Shown piece by piece: positions 7,894 through 16,123 of a stretch of 40,876 nt of DNA. How positions within the stretch are numbered: the first letter of the stretch is position 1; every line of letters starts with the position of its first letter. The notes under the pieces are model-generated. The model was given only the letters and a program-made list of their open reading frames with translations, made no database searches and had not been told where the DNA came from. Location: NCBI GenBank assembly GCA_003510135.1, contig DOKY01000032.1, positions 1 through 40,876 of the forward strand, in the 5' to 3' direction. The position numbers and the translations under genes are program-made. The stretch comes from Pseudothermotoga sp. GTDB taxonomy: Bacteria > Thermotogota > Thermotogae > Thermotogales > DSM-5069.

Positions 7894-8783
7894 AGCTGAG
7901 ATCTTCGGCGGGCACGCTGTACAAGCTTGGATTGAGGCAAGGACCGATGGAGCAGCTCAAAACGGCGTATCTGATGCTCGATGGTGTGTGCCAATTCAAC
8001 TGCAACTACTGCACACACGCTTTTACTATCGGAAAGTTTCCTTTCCTCAGCAGGATCCTCTGGCCTGAGATAGAAGACTTTCCCACCTTCCTTGAGAAAC
8101 TCAGCCAGAGCGACTTTGAAAGAGTGTGCATTCAGGTTGTTTCCTACCACGAATTCGAAAAGGATCTGCTGGAACTCGTTGAAAAGCTGAAGATCTTGAA
8201 AAAAGCGATCTCGGTGTCTGTTCGCACGACAGAATTGAGGTTCGCCCGCCAGCTGTTTTCGCTCGGTATAGACAGGATTGGAATAGCGATAGATGTGGTG
8301 AACAGGGAGCTGTTCAGAAAGTATAGAGGCGGAAGCTTGGACCGGCTGAAACGATTCATTGAGGAACTCGCCACCCTCTATCCCGGCAGGGTGACGACTC
8401 ATCTCATTGTGGGTCTTGGAGAAAGTGATAGAGAACTGTTCGAAACGATGGTCTGGCTGAGAGATATCAGCGTTGAAACGGCGTTGTTCGCCTTCACACC
8501 CTTGAGGGGCACACCTTTGGAGAAGCATCCAAGACCACCGCTCGAAAGGTACAGGAAGATTCAGCTGGCACGATTCTTGATTTACAGAGGGCTCGAAGGG
8601 TTCGTTGAGTTTGAAGGAGATTCGATAAAGGCTTTCAGAAACCTGCCAGGCGGATTTGAAAGGGCCTTCCTGACGAGTGGCTGTCCGAACTGCACAAGAC
8701 CTTACTACAACGAGAATCCTTTTGGGCCGCTTTACAACGTTCATTCGGAAGAGATGCTGAATTCGCTGGAGGTGAAAGGATGA
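7890..8783 (+). CDS. Radical SAM protein (BioB/LipA-like superfamily)
   Basis: A 297-aa radical SAM enzyme. The cluster motif is CQFNCNYC, giving Cys34, Cys38 and Cys41 in the canonical CX3CX2C spacing. Later strands fit the TIM-barrel (THLIVGLGESDRELFETM resembles the glycine-rich SAM-binding region). A C-terminal GCPNC near residue 265 could bind an auxiliary cluster or metal. The fold resembles biotin and lipoyl synthase relatives, but no biotin or lipoate genes are adjacent, so the substrate is unknown. Start TTG 7890 overlaps the pseudopilin stop, with GGTGAG upstream. The gene overlaps rnfC by four bases, which suggests co-expression with the Rnf complex; Rnf could affect the supply of low-potential electrons, but that is speculation. 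Confidence 0.85.
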   Translation: MKLRSSAGTLYKLGLRQGPMEQLKTAYLMLDGVCQFNCNYCTHAFTIGKFPFLSRILWPEIEDFPTFLEKLSQSDFERVCIQVVSYHEFEKDLLELVEKLKILKKAISVSVRTTELRFARQLFSLGIDRIGIAIDVVNRELFRKYRGGSLDRLKRFIEELATLYPGRVTTHLIVGLGESDRELFETMVWLRDISVETALFAFTPLRGTPLEKHPRPPLERYRKIQLARFLIYRGLEGFVEFEGDSIKAFRNLPGGFERAFLTSGCPNCTRPYYNENPFGPLYNVHSEEMLNSLEVKG

Positions 8784-10093
8784 AGCTTCTAACCTTCAAA
8801 GGTGGAACCCATCCACCCGAAAAGAAGGAACTGGCGAAGGATAAAGCCCTGTTAAGAATGGATCCACCCCAGTTCGTCTACGTTTTCCTGTCGAATCACG
8901 CTGGAGCTCCTGCCAAACCCGTCGTGAAGGAAAACGATACGGTCAAGACGGGACAGATCATAGGTGAACCCGGTGGTTTCGTTTCGGCGTACCTGCACTC
9001 GCCCGTGACCGGCATGGTGAGGAAAATAGACAAGCTCTATCACCCGGTGCAGGGTAGACCCATGGAAGCCATCGTTATCGAGAGAACGGGCGAGGATGAC
9101 TGGCAGTTGCTCGAGCATTCAGATTGGGAGAGCCTGAGTAGAGAACAGCTTCTGGAGGTCATCAAGAAGGCGGGCATAGTGGGGCTCGGGGGTGCCATGT
9201 TCCCAACGCACGTCAAGCTGAACCCACCCACGGGCAAGACCATAGACACGTTCATCGTGAACGGTGCCGAGTGCGAGCCTTACTTGACGGTTGATCACAG
9301 ACTCATGCTCGAAGCCGCAGAAGAACTCGTACTCGGTGTGAAGATAGTAATGAGAATCCTCGGTGCGAAAAAGGCCTACATAGGTGTCGAATCGAACAAG
9401 GTGGATGCATACGAACATCTCAAGAAGCTCTGTAACGACAGCTCAATAGAAGTTGTGCTTCTGAGGACCAAGTATCCGCAGGGTGCTGAGAAACAGCTCA
9501 TCTACGCGATCACGAACAGAAAGGTTCCAGTCGGTGGATTGCCCATGGACGTTGGAGTCGTCGTTCAGAACGTTCAAACCGTGATCGCCATAAAACAAGC
9601 CGTCGTGGACAGAAAACCGTTGATCGAGAGGGCGCTCACGATAACGGGTGAAGCCATCAACAATCCCATGAACGTGATCGCACGGATCGGGACGACGATC
9701 CAGCAGCTCGTCGACTTCGCCGGAGGCTTGAAAGAAAATGCCGAAAAACTGATCATGGGTGGTCCAATGACGGGCATCGCGGTCAACAGGCTCGATCTTC
9801 CGATCCTCAAGGGCACCTCGGGTATCACCGTGTTGCCCCACGAAGCAGAACCGATCAAGAAACCGTGTATCAGGTGCACGAAATGTGTCGTATCGTGCCC
9901 CATGGGACTGCAACCGTACTTGCTTTATCTGCTCGGCAACAAGAGAAAGTACGATCAGGCCGTTGAGGAAGGGCTCATGGCTTGCATAGAGTGCGGTGTC
10001 TGTGCGTACGTATGTCCGTCGAAGATCGACCATGTGAGGGTCATAAAGCTCACCAAGAGGGTCTACCAAGCGCTGAGAGGTGGTAAGAAATGA
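8780..10093 (+). CDS. rnfC: Rnf complex subunit C (NADH-binding, Fe-S)
   Basis: Peripheral subunit of the Rnf ferredoxin:NAD+ oxidoreductase, which couples electron transfer to ion pumping across the membrane. RnfC carries the NADH/FMN site and two [4Fe-4S] clusters. In sequence: an N-terminal barrel-sandwich-like domain, GLGGAMFPTHVKL (136-147) and NGAECEPYLTVDHRLM (161-176) of the Nqo1/NuoF-like FMN/NADH region, then Cys363, 366, 369 and 373 (CIRCTKCVVSCP) and Cys402, 405, 408 and 412 (CIECGVCAYVCP). The length of 437 aa is normal. It is the first gene of rnfCDGEAB, with ATGA overlaps on both sides. Confidence 0.96.
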   Translation: MKLLTFKGGTHPPEKKELAKDKALLRMDPPQFVYVFLSNHAGAPAKPVVKENDTVKTGQIIGEPGGFVSAYLHSPVTGMVRKIDKLYHPVQGRPMEAIVIERTGEDDWQLLEHSDWESLSREQLLEVIKKAGIVGLGGAMFPTHVKLNPPTGKTIDTFIVNGAECEPYLTVDHRLMLEAAEELVLGVKIVMRILGAKKAYIGVESNKVDAYEHLKKLCNDSSIEVVLLRTKYPQGAEKQLIYAITNRKVPVGGLPMDVGVVVQNVQTVIAIKQAVVDRKPLIERALTITGEAINNPMNVIARIGTTIQQLVDFAGGLKENAEKLIMGGPMTGIAVNRLDLPILKGTSGITVLPHEAEPIKKPCIRCTKCVVSCPMGLQPYLLYLLGNKRKYDQAVEEGLMACIECGVCAYVCPSKIDHVRVIKLTKRVYQALRGGKK

Positions 10094-11064
10094 AACTCAT
10101 CCAGAGCGACGCTCCTCACATCAGAACGAAAGATTCAGTGAGATCCATAATGCTGGATGTTCTCCTGGCGCTCGTTCCAGCCGTGGCTGTAGCCACGTAC
10201 TTCTTTGGCTGGTACGCACTCTTCCTCTGTTTGTTCGGTGCCATCATGGGCGAATTGATCGAATGGTTCATAGTGAAAGTCTTGCGCAAGCAGAAAGATT
10301 TCAGTTTCGATCTCAGTGCGGCGGTGACAGGCCTGTTGCTCGCGATGAACCTTCCTCCCACCGCACCCTGGTGGCTCTTGTTGATAGGTCTGCTGGTTGC
10401 TCTTGGTGTTGCGAAGCACGCCTTCGGTGGTATAGGTCAGAACATTTTCAATCCCGCGCTCGTTGGAAGGGTGTTTTTGCTGATCTCCTTCCCCACGCTG
10501 ATGACGAAATGGATAACACCGCTCAGAAGTTTTACAAAAGCTCCCTGGGACGCGATGACTTCAGCGACAGCTCTGGGAGTTCTCAAGAACTCCGGCTTTT
10601 CCGAGGCGATTCAGAGGTTCAACTATGTCGATCTTTTCTTCGGAAACGTGGGTGGCTGTATAGGTGAGACGAGTGCGTTCGTCTTGCTCGTAGGCTTTGT
10701 CTATCTGTTGTTCAGAAAGCGCGTCAATCCAGTCATACCTGCGACGTACATAGGCACGGTCTTTGCTTTTGCGAGCGTCATGTACCTGGTGAACGCAGAA
10801 AGATTTGGAACACCTTTGTTCCACATACTCAGCGGAGGACTGTTCTTGGGCGCTCTGTTCATGGCGACCGACATGGTGACCAGTCCGATGACTTTGAAGG
10901 GCCAGGCGGTGTTCGGTATCGGCTGTGGTGTTGTGACGATGATCATCAGGCTGTTCGCAGGATATCCTGAAGGTGTTTCGCTCGCGATCCTTTTGATGAA
11001 CGCGCTCGTGCCTCTGATTGACAGGGCCTTCAAGCCGAAGATCTTCGGGGAGGTCAAAGTATGA
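10090..11064 (+). CDS. rnfD: Rnf complex subunit D (membrane flavoprotein)
   Basis: Integral membrane subunit of Rnf, NqrB/RnfD family, 324 aa with about nine or ten hydrophobic segments. The family binds FMN covalently through the last Thr of a [ST]GAT motif. Here the site reads DAMTSATAL at 154-162, so the acceptor would be Thr160, with Ser where Gly is usual. Other family features are GGIGQNIFNPALVGR (113-127) and the late ATDMVTSPMT segment. The start overlaps rnfC by four bases and the end overlaps rnfG by four. Confidence 0.94.
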   Translation: MKLIQSDAPHIRTKDSVRSIMLDVLLALVPAVAVATYFFGWYALFLCLFGAIMGELIEWFIVKVLRKQKDFSFDLSAAVTGLLLAMNLPPTAPWWLLLIGLLVALGVAKHAFGGIGQNIFNPALVGRVFLLISFPTLMTKWITPLRSFTKAPWDAMTSATALGVLKNSGFSEAIQRFNYVDLFFGNVGGCIGETSAFVLLVGFVYLLFRKRVNPVIPATYIGTVFAFASVMYLVNAERFGTPLFHILSGGLFLGALFMATDMVTSPMTLKGQAVFGIGCGVVTMIIRLFAGYPEGVSLAILLMNALVPLIDRAFKPKIFGEVKV

Positions 11065-11729
11065 AAGAATACATCAAAACAGGACTCATTTTGATGATTT
11101 ATTGTGCCGTTGCTGGACTGGCACTCGGTTTGGTGTATCAGATAACCAAAGACAGGATTGCCCTGACCGAGGTTCAGGAAAAACTCGGTGCCGTCGAGCA
11201 GGTTTTGAAAGACGAATCCGGCAACTACATAGTGTCTCTGGACCAGCTCAGATCGGCTGTTGCTAAGGTCGATCAGAAAGTCGAAGTGATCTTTGAGAAC
11301 GAGAAGGGCAAGGTTTTCTCTCCAGTCTACGAATTCGATTCTGAATTCGGTAAGGTCTACGTGCTTACAGGCTCCAGTCTGGGCTATGGGGGGCCGGTCA
11401 CGGTGGTCGCGTGCTTCATAAAAAAGCCAGAGGGCTTTTCGCTCTTTTCCTTGAAAGTGACCGACTTTTCGCAGGAAACTCCTGGACTGGGTGCGAAGAT
11501 AGGAGATCCAGAGGTACAGAAAAGGTTCTACCCCATGGAAGCTTCTGCCCTGAAGAACGGGGTTCGAGTCGACAAGGATGCGAATCTGACGCAGCTTTCA
11601 GCTCAGGAAGCCAAAGAACAGGGTGTCGCCAAGGTGAGTGACGTGATGACAGGCGCTACGATCACACCGCGTGCGGTGGCGAACGCTCTGAACGCAATGC
11701 TCGATTATCTTTCGGGGGTGAAACGATGA
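11061..11729 (+). CDS. rnfG: Rnf complex subunit G (covalent FMN subunit)
   Basis: Small flavoprotein of Rnf: one N-terminal membrane helix (about residues 8-27) and an extracytoplasmic FMN-binding domain. The flavinylation motif MTGATITPRAV is intact, with FMN expected on Thr200. ETPGLGAKI at 139-147 is the second family signature. The length of 222 aa is typical. Covalent attachment requires an ApbE flavin transferase, which is not in this window. ATGA overlaps join it to rnfD and rnfE. Confidence 0.95.
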   Translation: MKEYIKTGLILMIYCAVAGLALGLVYQITKDRIALTEVQEKLGAVEQVLKDESGNYIVSLDQLRSAVAKVDQKVEVIFENEKGKVFSPVYEFDSEFGKVYVLTGSSLGYGGPVTVVACFIKKPEGFSLFSLKVTDFSQETPGLGAKIGDPEVQKRFYPMEASALKNGVRVDKDANLTQLSAQEAKEQGVAKVSDVMTGATITPRAVANALNAMLDYLSGVKR

Positions 11730-12328
11730 GCCGAATGAAGGAGTTCACGAAAGGTTTCTTCAAAGAGAACGCGACGTACGTTCAGGTGCTCGGCATGTGC
11801 CCCACTCTTGCTGTGACCACGAGCGCGATCAACGGATTTGGTATGGGGCTTGCGGCCACGGCAGTTCTCACGCTATCGAACATTGTGATTTCTTCGATCA
11901 GAAAAGGTGTACCCGCCAAGATAAGGATTCCCATATTCATAACCGTGATAGCCACGTTCGTCACCATTGTAGATCTGCTCATGCACGCCTTCACGTACAG
12001 TCTCTGGAAGGCGCTCGGTATATTCATACCACTGATAGTTGTCAACTGCATCATCATGGGTCGTGCGGAGGCTTACGCTTCGAAGAACGACGTTCTGAAC
12101 TCGATGCTCGACGGACTCGGTGTCGGGTTAGGTTTCACAGCTTCACTCGTGCTGCTGGGTTCGATCAGGGAGATACTCGGCAACGGAACGATCTTCGGCG
12201 TCAGACTGTGGAGTGGATTCAACGTGTTCGCGATGATACTTCCTCCCGGGGCTTACATGACCTTAGGCTTGCTGGCAGCCCTGTTCACCGCGATCGGTTT
12301 GAAACGCAAGAGGGGTGAGCAGAAATGA
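11726..12328 (+). CDS. rnfE: Rnf complex subunit E
   Basis: Six-helix membrane subunit, 200 aa, paralogous to RnfA and homologous to NqrD/NqrE. Conserved half-helix motifs with Cys residues are visible: LGMCPTLAVT near 23-32 and VVNCIIMGRAEAYAS near 104-118. In Rnf/Nqr structures these two Cys of the A and E subunits together hold a membrane-embedded iron-sulfur cluster. The ATG overlaps the rnfG stop. A second in-frame ATG lies nine bases downstream and cannot be excluded as the start. Confidence 0.95.
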   Translation: MSRMKEFTKGFFKENATYVQVLGMCPTLAVTTSAINGFGMGLAATAVLTLSNIVISSIRKGVPAKIRIPIFITVIATFVTIVDLLMHAFTYSLWKALGIFIPLIVVNCIIMGRAEAYASKNDVLNSMLDGLGVGLGFTASLVLLGSIREILGNGTIFGVRLWSGFNVFAMILPPGAYMTLGLLAALFTAIGLKRKRGEQK

Positions 12329-12900
12329 GAGTCTTTCTGATACTGTTTTCTGCGTTGCTGATAAACAACTACGTGTTCATACGCTTTCTCGGCATATGTC
12401 CGTTTCTTGGAGTTTCGAAAAAGCTTGACACAGCCGTTGGTATGGGCTTTGCCGCCACGTTCGTTCTGGTGATGTCCTCGGTGATAACATGGTTCGTCAA
12501 CCTGCTTCTGGTTGCGGCGGGTCTTGAGTTCCTGAGAACGGTTTCTTTCATCCTGGTCATAGCAACTTTCGTTCAGTTCGTCGAGTTCGTCATAAAGAAG
12601 AACAGCCCCGCGCTCTACGAGGCACTGGGTATATATCTGCCTCTGATCACGACGAACTGTATCATACTGGGCGTTGCGATACTGAATGCTCAGGCCAAAT
12701 ACAGCTTGCTTGAGGCGATCTTTCACGCGCTCGGTGCGGGGTTGGGATTTCTCCTCGCTCTGGTGATCTTCGCAGGCATCAGAGAAAGACTGGAACTTTA
12801 TGAGCTGCCAAAGTCCTTCGAAGGTCTTCCGATCGCGCTCATACTGGCATCCATCATCTCGATGGCCTTCATGGGCTTTCAAGGGCTCATAAAACTGTGA
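12325..12900 (+). CDS. rnfA: Rnf complex subunit A
   Basis: Six-helix membrane subunit of 191 aa, inverted-topology partner of RnfE. The motifs are LLINNYVFIRFLGICPFLGV near the N-terminus and LITTNCIILGVAILN near 107-121, each carrying the Cys used for the shared cluster. Start ATG 12325 overlaps the rnfE stop by four bases, with GGGGTGAG upstream. Confidence 0.96.
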   Translation: MRVFLILFSALLINNYVFIRFLGICPFLGVSKKLDTAVGMGFAATFVLVMSSVITWFVNLLLVAAGLEFLRTVSFILVIATFVQFVEFVIKKNSPALYEALGIYLPLITTNCIILGVAILNAQAKYSLLEAIFHALGAGLGFLLALVIFAGIRERLELYELPKSFEGLPIALILASIISMAFMGFQGLIKL

Positions 12901-12911
12901 GGTGGTCGACG

Positions 12912-13199
12912 ATGGTCGTTGTCTATTCAACCTTGCTCATGGCGGTCCTCGGTTTGGCTTTCGGTACCTTCCTTGCGTACGCAGCGAAGAAGTTCGAAGT
13001 CAAAGAAGATCCTCGTGTTGACATGGTGAGACAAGTTTTACCCGGTGCGAACTGTGGAGCCTGTGGTTATGCAGGTTGCGAAGCCTTCGCGAAAGCTGTC
13101 GTCGCCGGTAAGGTTACTCCAGACATGTGCACCCCTGGCAGGGCGGCCGGTGTGGCGGAAAAGATAAAGGAGATCCTGAAACAGAATGCAGCCAGTTGA
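12912..13199 (+). CDS. rnfB: Rnf complex subunit B, short form
   Basis: RnfB normally has a membrane helix, an Fe-S domain with CxxCxxxxCx(16-17)C spacing, and one or more ferredoxin-like domains that accept electrons from ferredoxin. Here only 95 residues are present: helix 6-25 and the four-Cys domain (Cys48, Cys51, Cys56, Cys73 in GANCGACGYAGCEAFA...DMC). The stop comes soon after, with no ferredoxin domain and no frameshifted continuation; dprA starts inside its end. ATG 12912 is chosen for the GAGGTGG site seven bases upstream; the GTG at 12897 overlaps that region. The intact reading frame and neighbours suggest a naturally short subunit rather than decay. Confidence 0.92.
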   Translation: MVVVYSTLLMAVLGLAFGTFLAYAAKKFEVKEDPRVDMVRQVLPGANCGACGYAGCEAFAKAVVAGKVTPDMCTPGRAAGVAEKIKEILKQNAAS

Positions 13200-14205
13200 G
13201 GTCTTCGCGCTGTGGAAGTTTGGAAGGTACGATCTTGAGACTTTGAAGAATCTCAGTGAGGCTTTCGACAGCCTGGAAGAGGCAAGAAAGGCCAAACCTT
13301 TCCAGCTGGAGCGGACTGACTTCGACGCTGTTCAAAAGTTTGCAAATCGACAACGTGAGCTCGCTGAAAAAGTCAAAGCGAAGATCATTAGTTTCTGGGA
13401 TGAAGCTTACCCGCCACTCTTGAGAGAATCTTCGTCCCCACCGGTGGTACTCTTCTGTCTCGGAGATGAGAAACTGTTGAAGAAAGAGTGTGTCTCGATC
13501 GTTGGTACGCGTAGGATGACCAGTTACGGCAAGAAGGTCTCGCACGAAATGGCCTTCGCGGCGGCACAGGCGGGCCTGGTCGTGGTGAGTGGACTTGCGT
13601 TCGGCATAGACAGTTGCGCGCATGGTGCGGCTCTCGAAGCCTGCGGGAAGACTGTCGCGGTACTTGGAACGGGTGTCGACGTACCGTATCCGTCCTCGAA
13701 CAGGAAGCTTTACGAGAGAATCGTCCAGGAAGGTTGTGTCGTGAGCGAGTTTCCTTTAGAGACTAAGGCGCTCAAGCAGAACTTCCCCATGCGCAACAGA
13801 ATCGTTGCCGGTTTGAGCAGGGCCACCGTGGTGATCGAGGCTCCCAAGGACAGCGGCGCGCTCATAACGGCTGGCTTTGCCGCGGACATGGGCAGAGATG
13901 TCTTCGCGGTTCCTGCTGACATAGACAAAGCTTCGAGCGAGGGTTGCAACTGGTTGTTGAGGATGGGAGCCATCCCGCTCACTCATCCTTCGGAACTGTT
14001 AGAGTATTACGGTCTGTCCGGTGAATCCAGCCAGGAGAGAGACGAAATTTTGAAGCTCTTTTCCAACGGTCCGCTGATGTTCGATGAGATAGTGAGCGTG
14101 CTCAAGATGGATCCAGCAAACGTTCTGGTGAAACTCACCGAGTACGAACTGGCTGGAAAACTGGTCAAACTTGAAGATGGGCGCTATCATATCTTGGGGA
14201 GGTAG
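13186..14205 (+). CDS. dprA: DNA processing protein DprA
   Basis: Cytosolic ssDNA-binding protein that loads RecA during natural transformation. The Rossmann-like core shows VSIVGTRRMTSYG, VVSGLAFGIDSCAHGAAL, TVAVLGTGVDVPYPSSNR, NFPMRNRIVAGLS and SGALITAGFAADMGRDVFAVP. An N-terminal SAM-like region and a C-terminal winged helix (about 275-339, ending YHILGR) flank it. The length of 339 aa is typical. It overlaps the rnfB end by 14 bases, and ackA begins seven bases after its stop. With the ComEC-like gene at the left edge it supports a competence capability. Confidence 0.94.
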   Translation: MQPVEVFALWKFGRYDLETLKNLSEAFDSLEEARKAKPFQLERTDFDAVQKFANRQRELAEKVKAKIISFWDEAYPPLLRESSSPPVVLFCLGDEKLLKKECVSIVGTRRMTSYGKKVSHEMAFAAAQAGLVVVSGLAFGIDSCAHGAALEACGKTVAVLGTGVDVPYPSSNRKLYERIVQEGCVVSEFPLETKALKQNFPMRNRIVAGLSRATVVIEAPKDSGALITAGFAADMGRDVFAVPADIDKASSEGCNWLLRMGAIPLTHPSELLEYYGLSGESSQERDEILKLFSNGPLMFDEIVSVLKMDPANVLVKLTEYELAGKLVKLEDGRYHILGR

Positions 14206-14211
14206 ATCGCG

Positions 14212-15432
14212 TTGAAGATCCTGGTTGTGAACTGTGGTAGTTCTTCCATCAAGTACCAGTTCATCGACATGGACGGAGAGAAGGTCCTGTGCAAGGGTCT
14301 GGCCGAGAGGATAGGAATAGAAGGTGGAAGGCTCGTGCACAGAGTAAACAACGACAAACACGTCATCGAAAGGAACATGAAAGACCACGAAGAAGCGCTC
14401 AAGCTGGTCCTCGATGTCCTCGTCGATCCAGAGATCGGCGTTATAAAGGATCTCTCACAGATCGATGCGGTTGGCCACAGAGTTGTCCACGGTGCTGAGA
14501 GGTTCGCAAGTTCGGTGCTGATCGACGAAGAAGTTATGAAAGCTCTGGAAGAAAACGTTCATCTTGCACCACTTCACAATCCACCGAACATCTTGGGAAT
14601 AAAGGCGATTCAGAAATTGCTGCCCGAAGTTCCAAACGTTGGGGTTTTCGACACAGCGTTCCATCAGTCCATGCCCAAAAAGGCTTACCTGTACGGTTTG
14701 CCGTACGAGCTGTACGAGAAATACAGGATCAGAAGGTACGGCTTTCACGGCACGAGTCACAGGTACGTGTCAAAGAGGGCTGCGGAGATCCTTGGTAGGG
14801 ACTACCACGACTTCAAGGTCATCACGTGCCATTTGGGCAACGGTGCTTCCATAGCGGCTGTGAGGCACGGAAAATCGATCGATACTTCCATGGGATTCAC
14901 ACCACTCGAAGGTCTGGTCATGGGCACCCGATGCGGTGATATCGATCCAGCGATCGTGATTTACCTGCAGCAGAATCTGGGCATGAGCGTTGAAAAGGTC
15001 TACGATCTGCTCAACAAGAAAAGTGGAATGCTGGGCCTGACGAACAATCTCAGCTCCGACATGAGGGACATAGAGAGCGCAGCTCATTCCGGCAACGAAA
15101 TCGCACAGCTCGCTCTGGACATCTACGTGTACAGGATTGCCAAGTACATAGGTGCTTATGCTGCGGCGATGAACGGCGTGGACGCGATCGTGTTCACCGC
15201 CGGTGTCGGTGAGAACTCGCCCTATGTCAGGGAAAAAGTGTGCGAATATCTTGGCTTTCTCGGAGTGAAGATCGACAGACAGCTGAACAATGTGAAAGGT
15301 GTGGAAAGGATCATAAGCACGCCCGATTCCAAGGTCGCTGTTCTGGTCGTTCCAACCAACGAAGAGCTCGTGATAGCGCGTGATACGAAGTACATAGTTG
15401 AGAACAAGGTGAAAGAACTCAAACTCTTTTGA
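14212..15432 (+). CDS. ackA: Acetate kinase
   Basis: Acetyl phosphate plus ADP to acetate plus ATP, the substrate-level phosphorylation step of acetate fermentation. ASKHA-fold motifs: VVNCGSSSIKYQF at the N-terminus, AVGHRVVHG, VFDTAFHQSMP, YGFHGTSHRYV, VITCHLGNGASIAAV, GTRCGDIDPAIV, FTAGVGENSPYVR and NEELVIARDT. The length of 406 aa is normal. TTG 14212 follows GGGGAGGT with suitable spacing. It ends the long plus-strand run that begins at glgD, and its 3' end overlaps the convergent methyltransferase gene by 14 bases. No pta gene is present here. Confidence 0.97.
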   Translation: MKILVVNCGSSSIKYQFIDMDGEKVLCKGLAERIGIEGGRLVHRVNNDKHVIERNMKDHEEALKLVLDVLVDPEIGVIKDLSQIDAVGHRVVHGAERFASSVLIDEEVMKALEENVHLAPLHNPPNILGIKAIQKLLPEVPNVGVFDTAFHQSMPKKAYLYGLPYELYEKYRIRRYGFHGTSHRYVSKRAAEILGRDYHDFKVITCHLGNGASIAAVRHGKSIDTSMGFTPLEGLVMGTRCGDIDPAIVIYLQQNLGMSVEKVYDLLNKKSGMLGLTNNLSSDMRDIESAAHSGNEIAQLALDIYVYRIAKYIGAYAAAMNGVDAIVFTAGVGENSPYVREKVCEYLGFLGVKIDRQLNNVKGVERIISTPDSKVAVLVVPTNEELVIARDTKYIVENKVKELKLF

Positions 15433-16123
15433 GCACGATTGGGGGTTCGAGCCTGAGGCCGATACCCCCGTTCTTGACACCTTCAACGATCGTGAGCACG
15501 GCATGCCTTTTGGGATCGCCGTAGACAGGTACCAACCTTTTGGGCTGCAGTTTTCGTTTGGCGAACTCACTCAACCAGAACATGAGATAGTCGCAGGACA
15601 AAACGAAGACGAATTTGCCCCTGTTTTTCAAAAGATAGGCCGTGGCTTCGACGAAGGATGAGGCTTCATCGAGGTTTGCGGATCTGCTTTCGCTCCTCAA
15701 CTTCGAAGGGCTTGGAACGCCTGCCAGATGGTGGGGAGGGTTGGATACCACGAGGTCAAACTGCTCGGCATCGAAGAGTTCTTTCACCCGTTCGCACGGT
15801 GCGTTGTGGACAAACATTTTGTCTTGGAGCGAGTTCATCTTGACCGTCTCGCGTGCCAGCTCGGCCAGAAGCTGGTTCTTTTCGACACAGTGAACCAGAA
15901 CATCGTGGTTCATGGCAAGAAACGCCGAGACGATGCCCGTACCGCAGCCCAGCTCGATCACGAGACCGTTTTTCTTAGGCCTGGCATACCATGCGAGCAG
16001 AGTGGATGCGTGTGTGGGCCTGTGATCTTTACTGACGTCTGGGATACGAACGTGCCTCAGCAGGTCCGGATCGAACTCATCTCTCGCTGACCTCGACGAG
16101 CCCAAACTTCTCCGTCCCCCCAA
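15419..16123 (-). CDS. TrmN6-like adenine N6-methyltransferase
   Basis: Class I SAM-dependent methyltransferase of up to 234 aa. The SAM loop is VIELGCGTGIVSAF, followed by an acidic strand end (HCVEKN) and the catalytic motif IV as SNPPHH. TrmN6/YfiC enzymes, which methylate A37 of tRNA-Val, normally have NPPY here, so His replaces the aromatic residue that stacks on the base. The call is to the family, not the substrate. Two TTG starts are possible: 16123, or 16105, which has GGAG close upstream. Both lie inside or at the end of the upstream gene, which stops at 16077. The 3' end overlaps ackA. Confidence 0.75.
   Translation of the reverse strand: MGGRRSLGSSRSARDEFDPDLLRHVRIPDVSKDHRPTHASTLLAWYARPKKNGLVIELGCGTGIVSAFLAMNHDVLVHCVEKNQLLAELARETVKMNSLQDKMFVHNAPCERVKELFDAEQFDLVVSNPPHHLAGVPSPSKLRSESRSANLDEASSFVEATAYLLKNRGKFVFVLSCDYLMFWLSEFAKRKLQPKRLVPVYGDPKRHAVLTIVEGVKNGGIGLRLEPPIVLKRV
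15441..15475 (+). terminator. Possible ackA terminator hairpin inside the methyltransferase gene
   Basis: GGGGGT (15441-15446) pairs with ACCCCC (15464-15469). Inside this, TCG pairs with CGA and GCC with GGC around a TGA loop, with single-base bulges. A short T-rich stretch (GTTCTTG) follows. It starts nine bases after the ackA stop and lies in the last codons of the opposing gene. The weak T tract lowers confidence. Confidence 0.4.

Noticed and set aside
7866..8744. 292-codon minus-strand open frame
   Set aside because: Antisense to the radical SAM gene, which has a clear CX3CX2C motif and operon context; composition rich in Arg, Gln and Cys without pattern.
10080..10667. 195-codon plus-strand frame overlapping rnfD
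   Set aside because: Shifted frame of rnfD with Arg/Ser/His-rich shadow composition.
13186..15432. Competence or pilus island spanning the pseudopilin, dprA and ComEC-like genes
   Set aside because: The genes are far apart and separated by unrelated core genes; a joint role in DNA uptake is possible but the layout gives no support for one system.
14770..15570. 266-codon minus-strand frame
   Set aside because: Antisense to ackA; no domain and no ribosome site.
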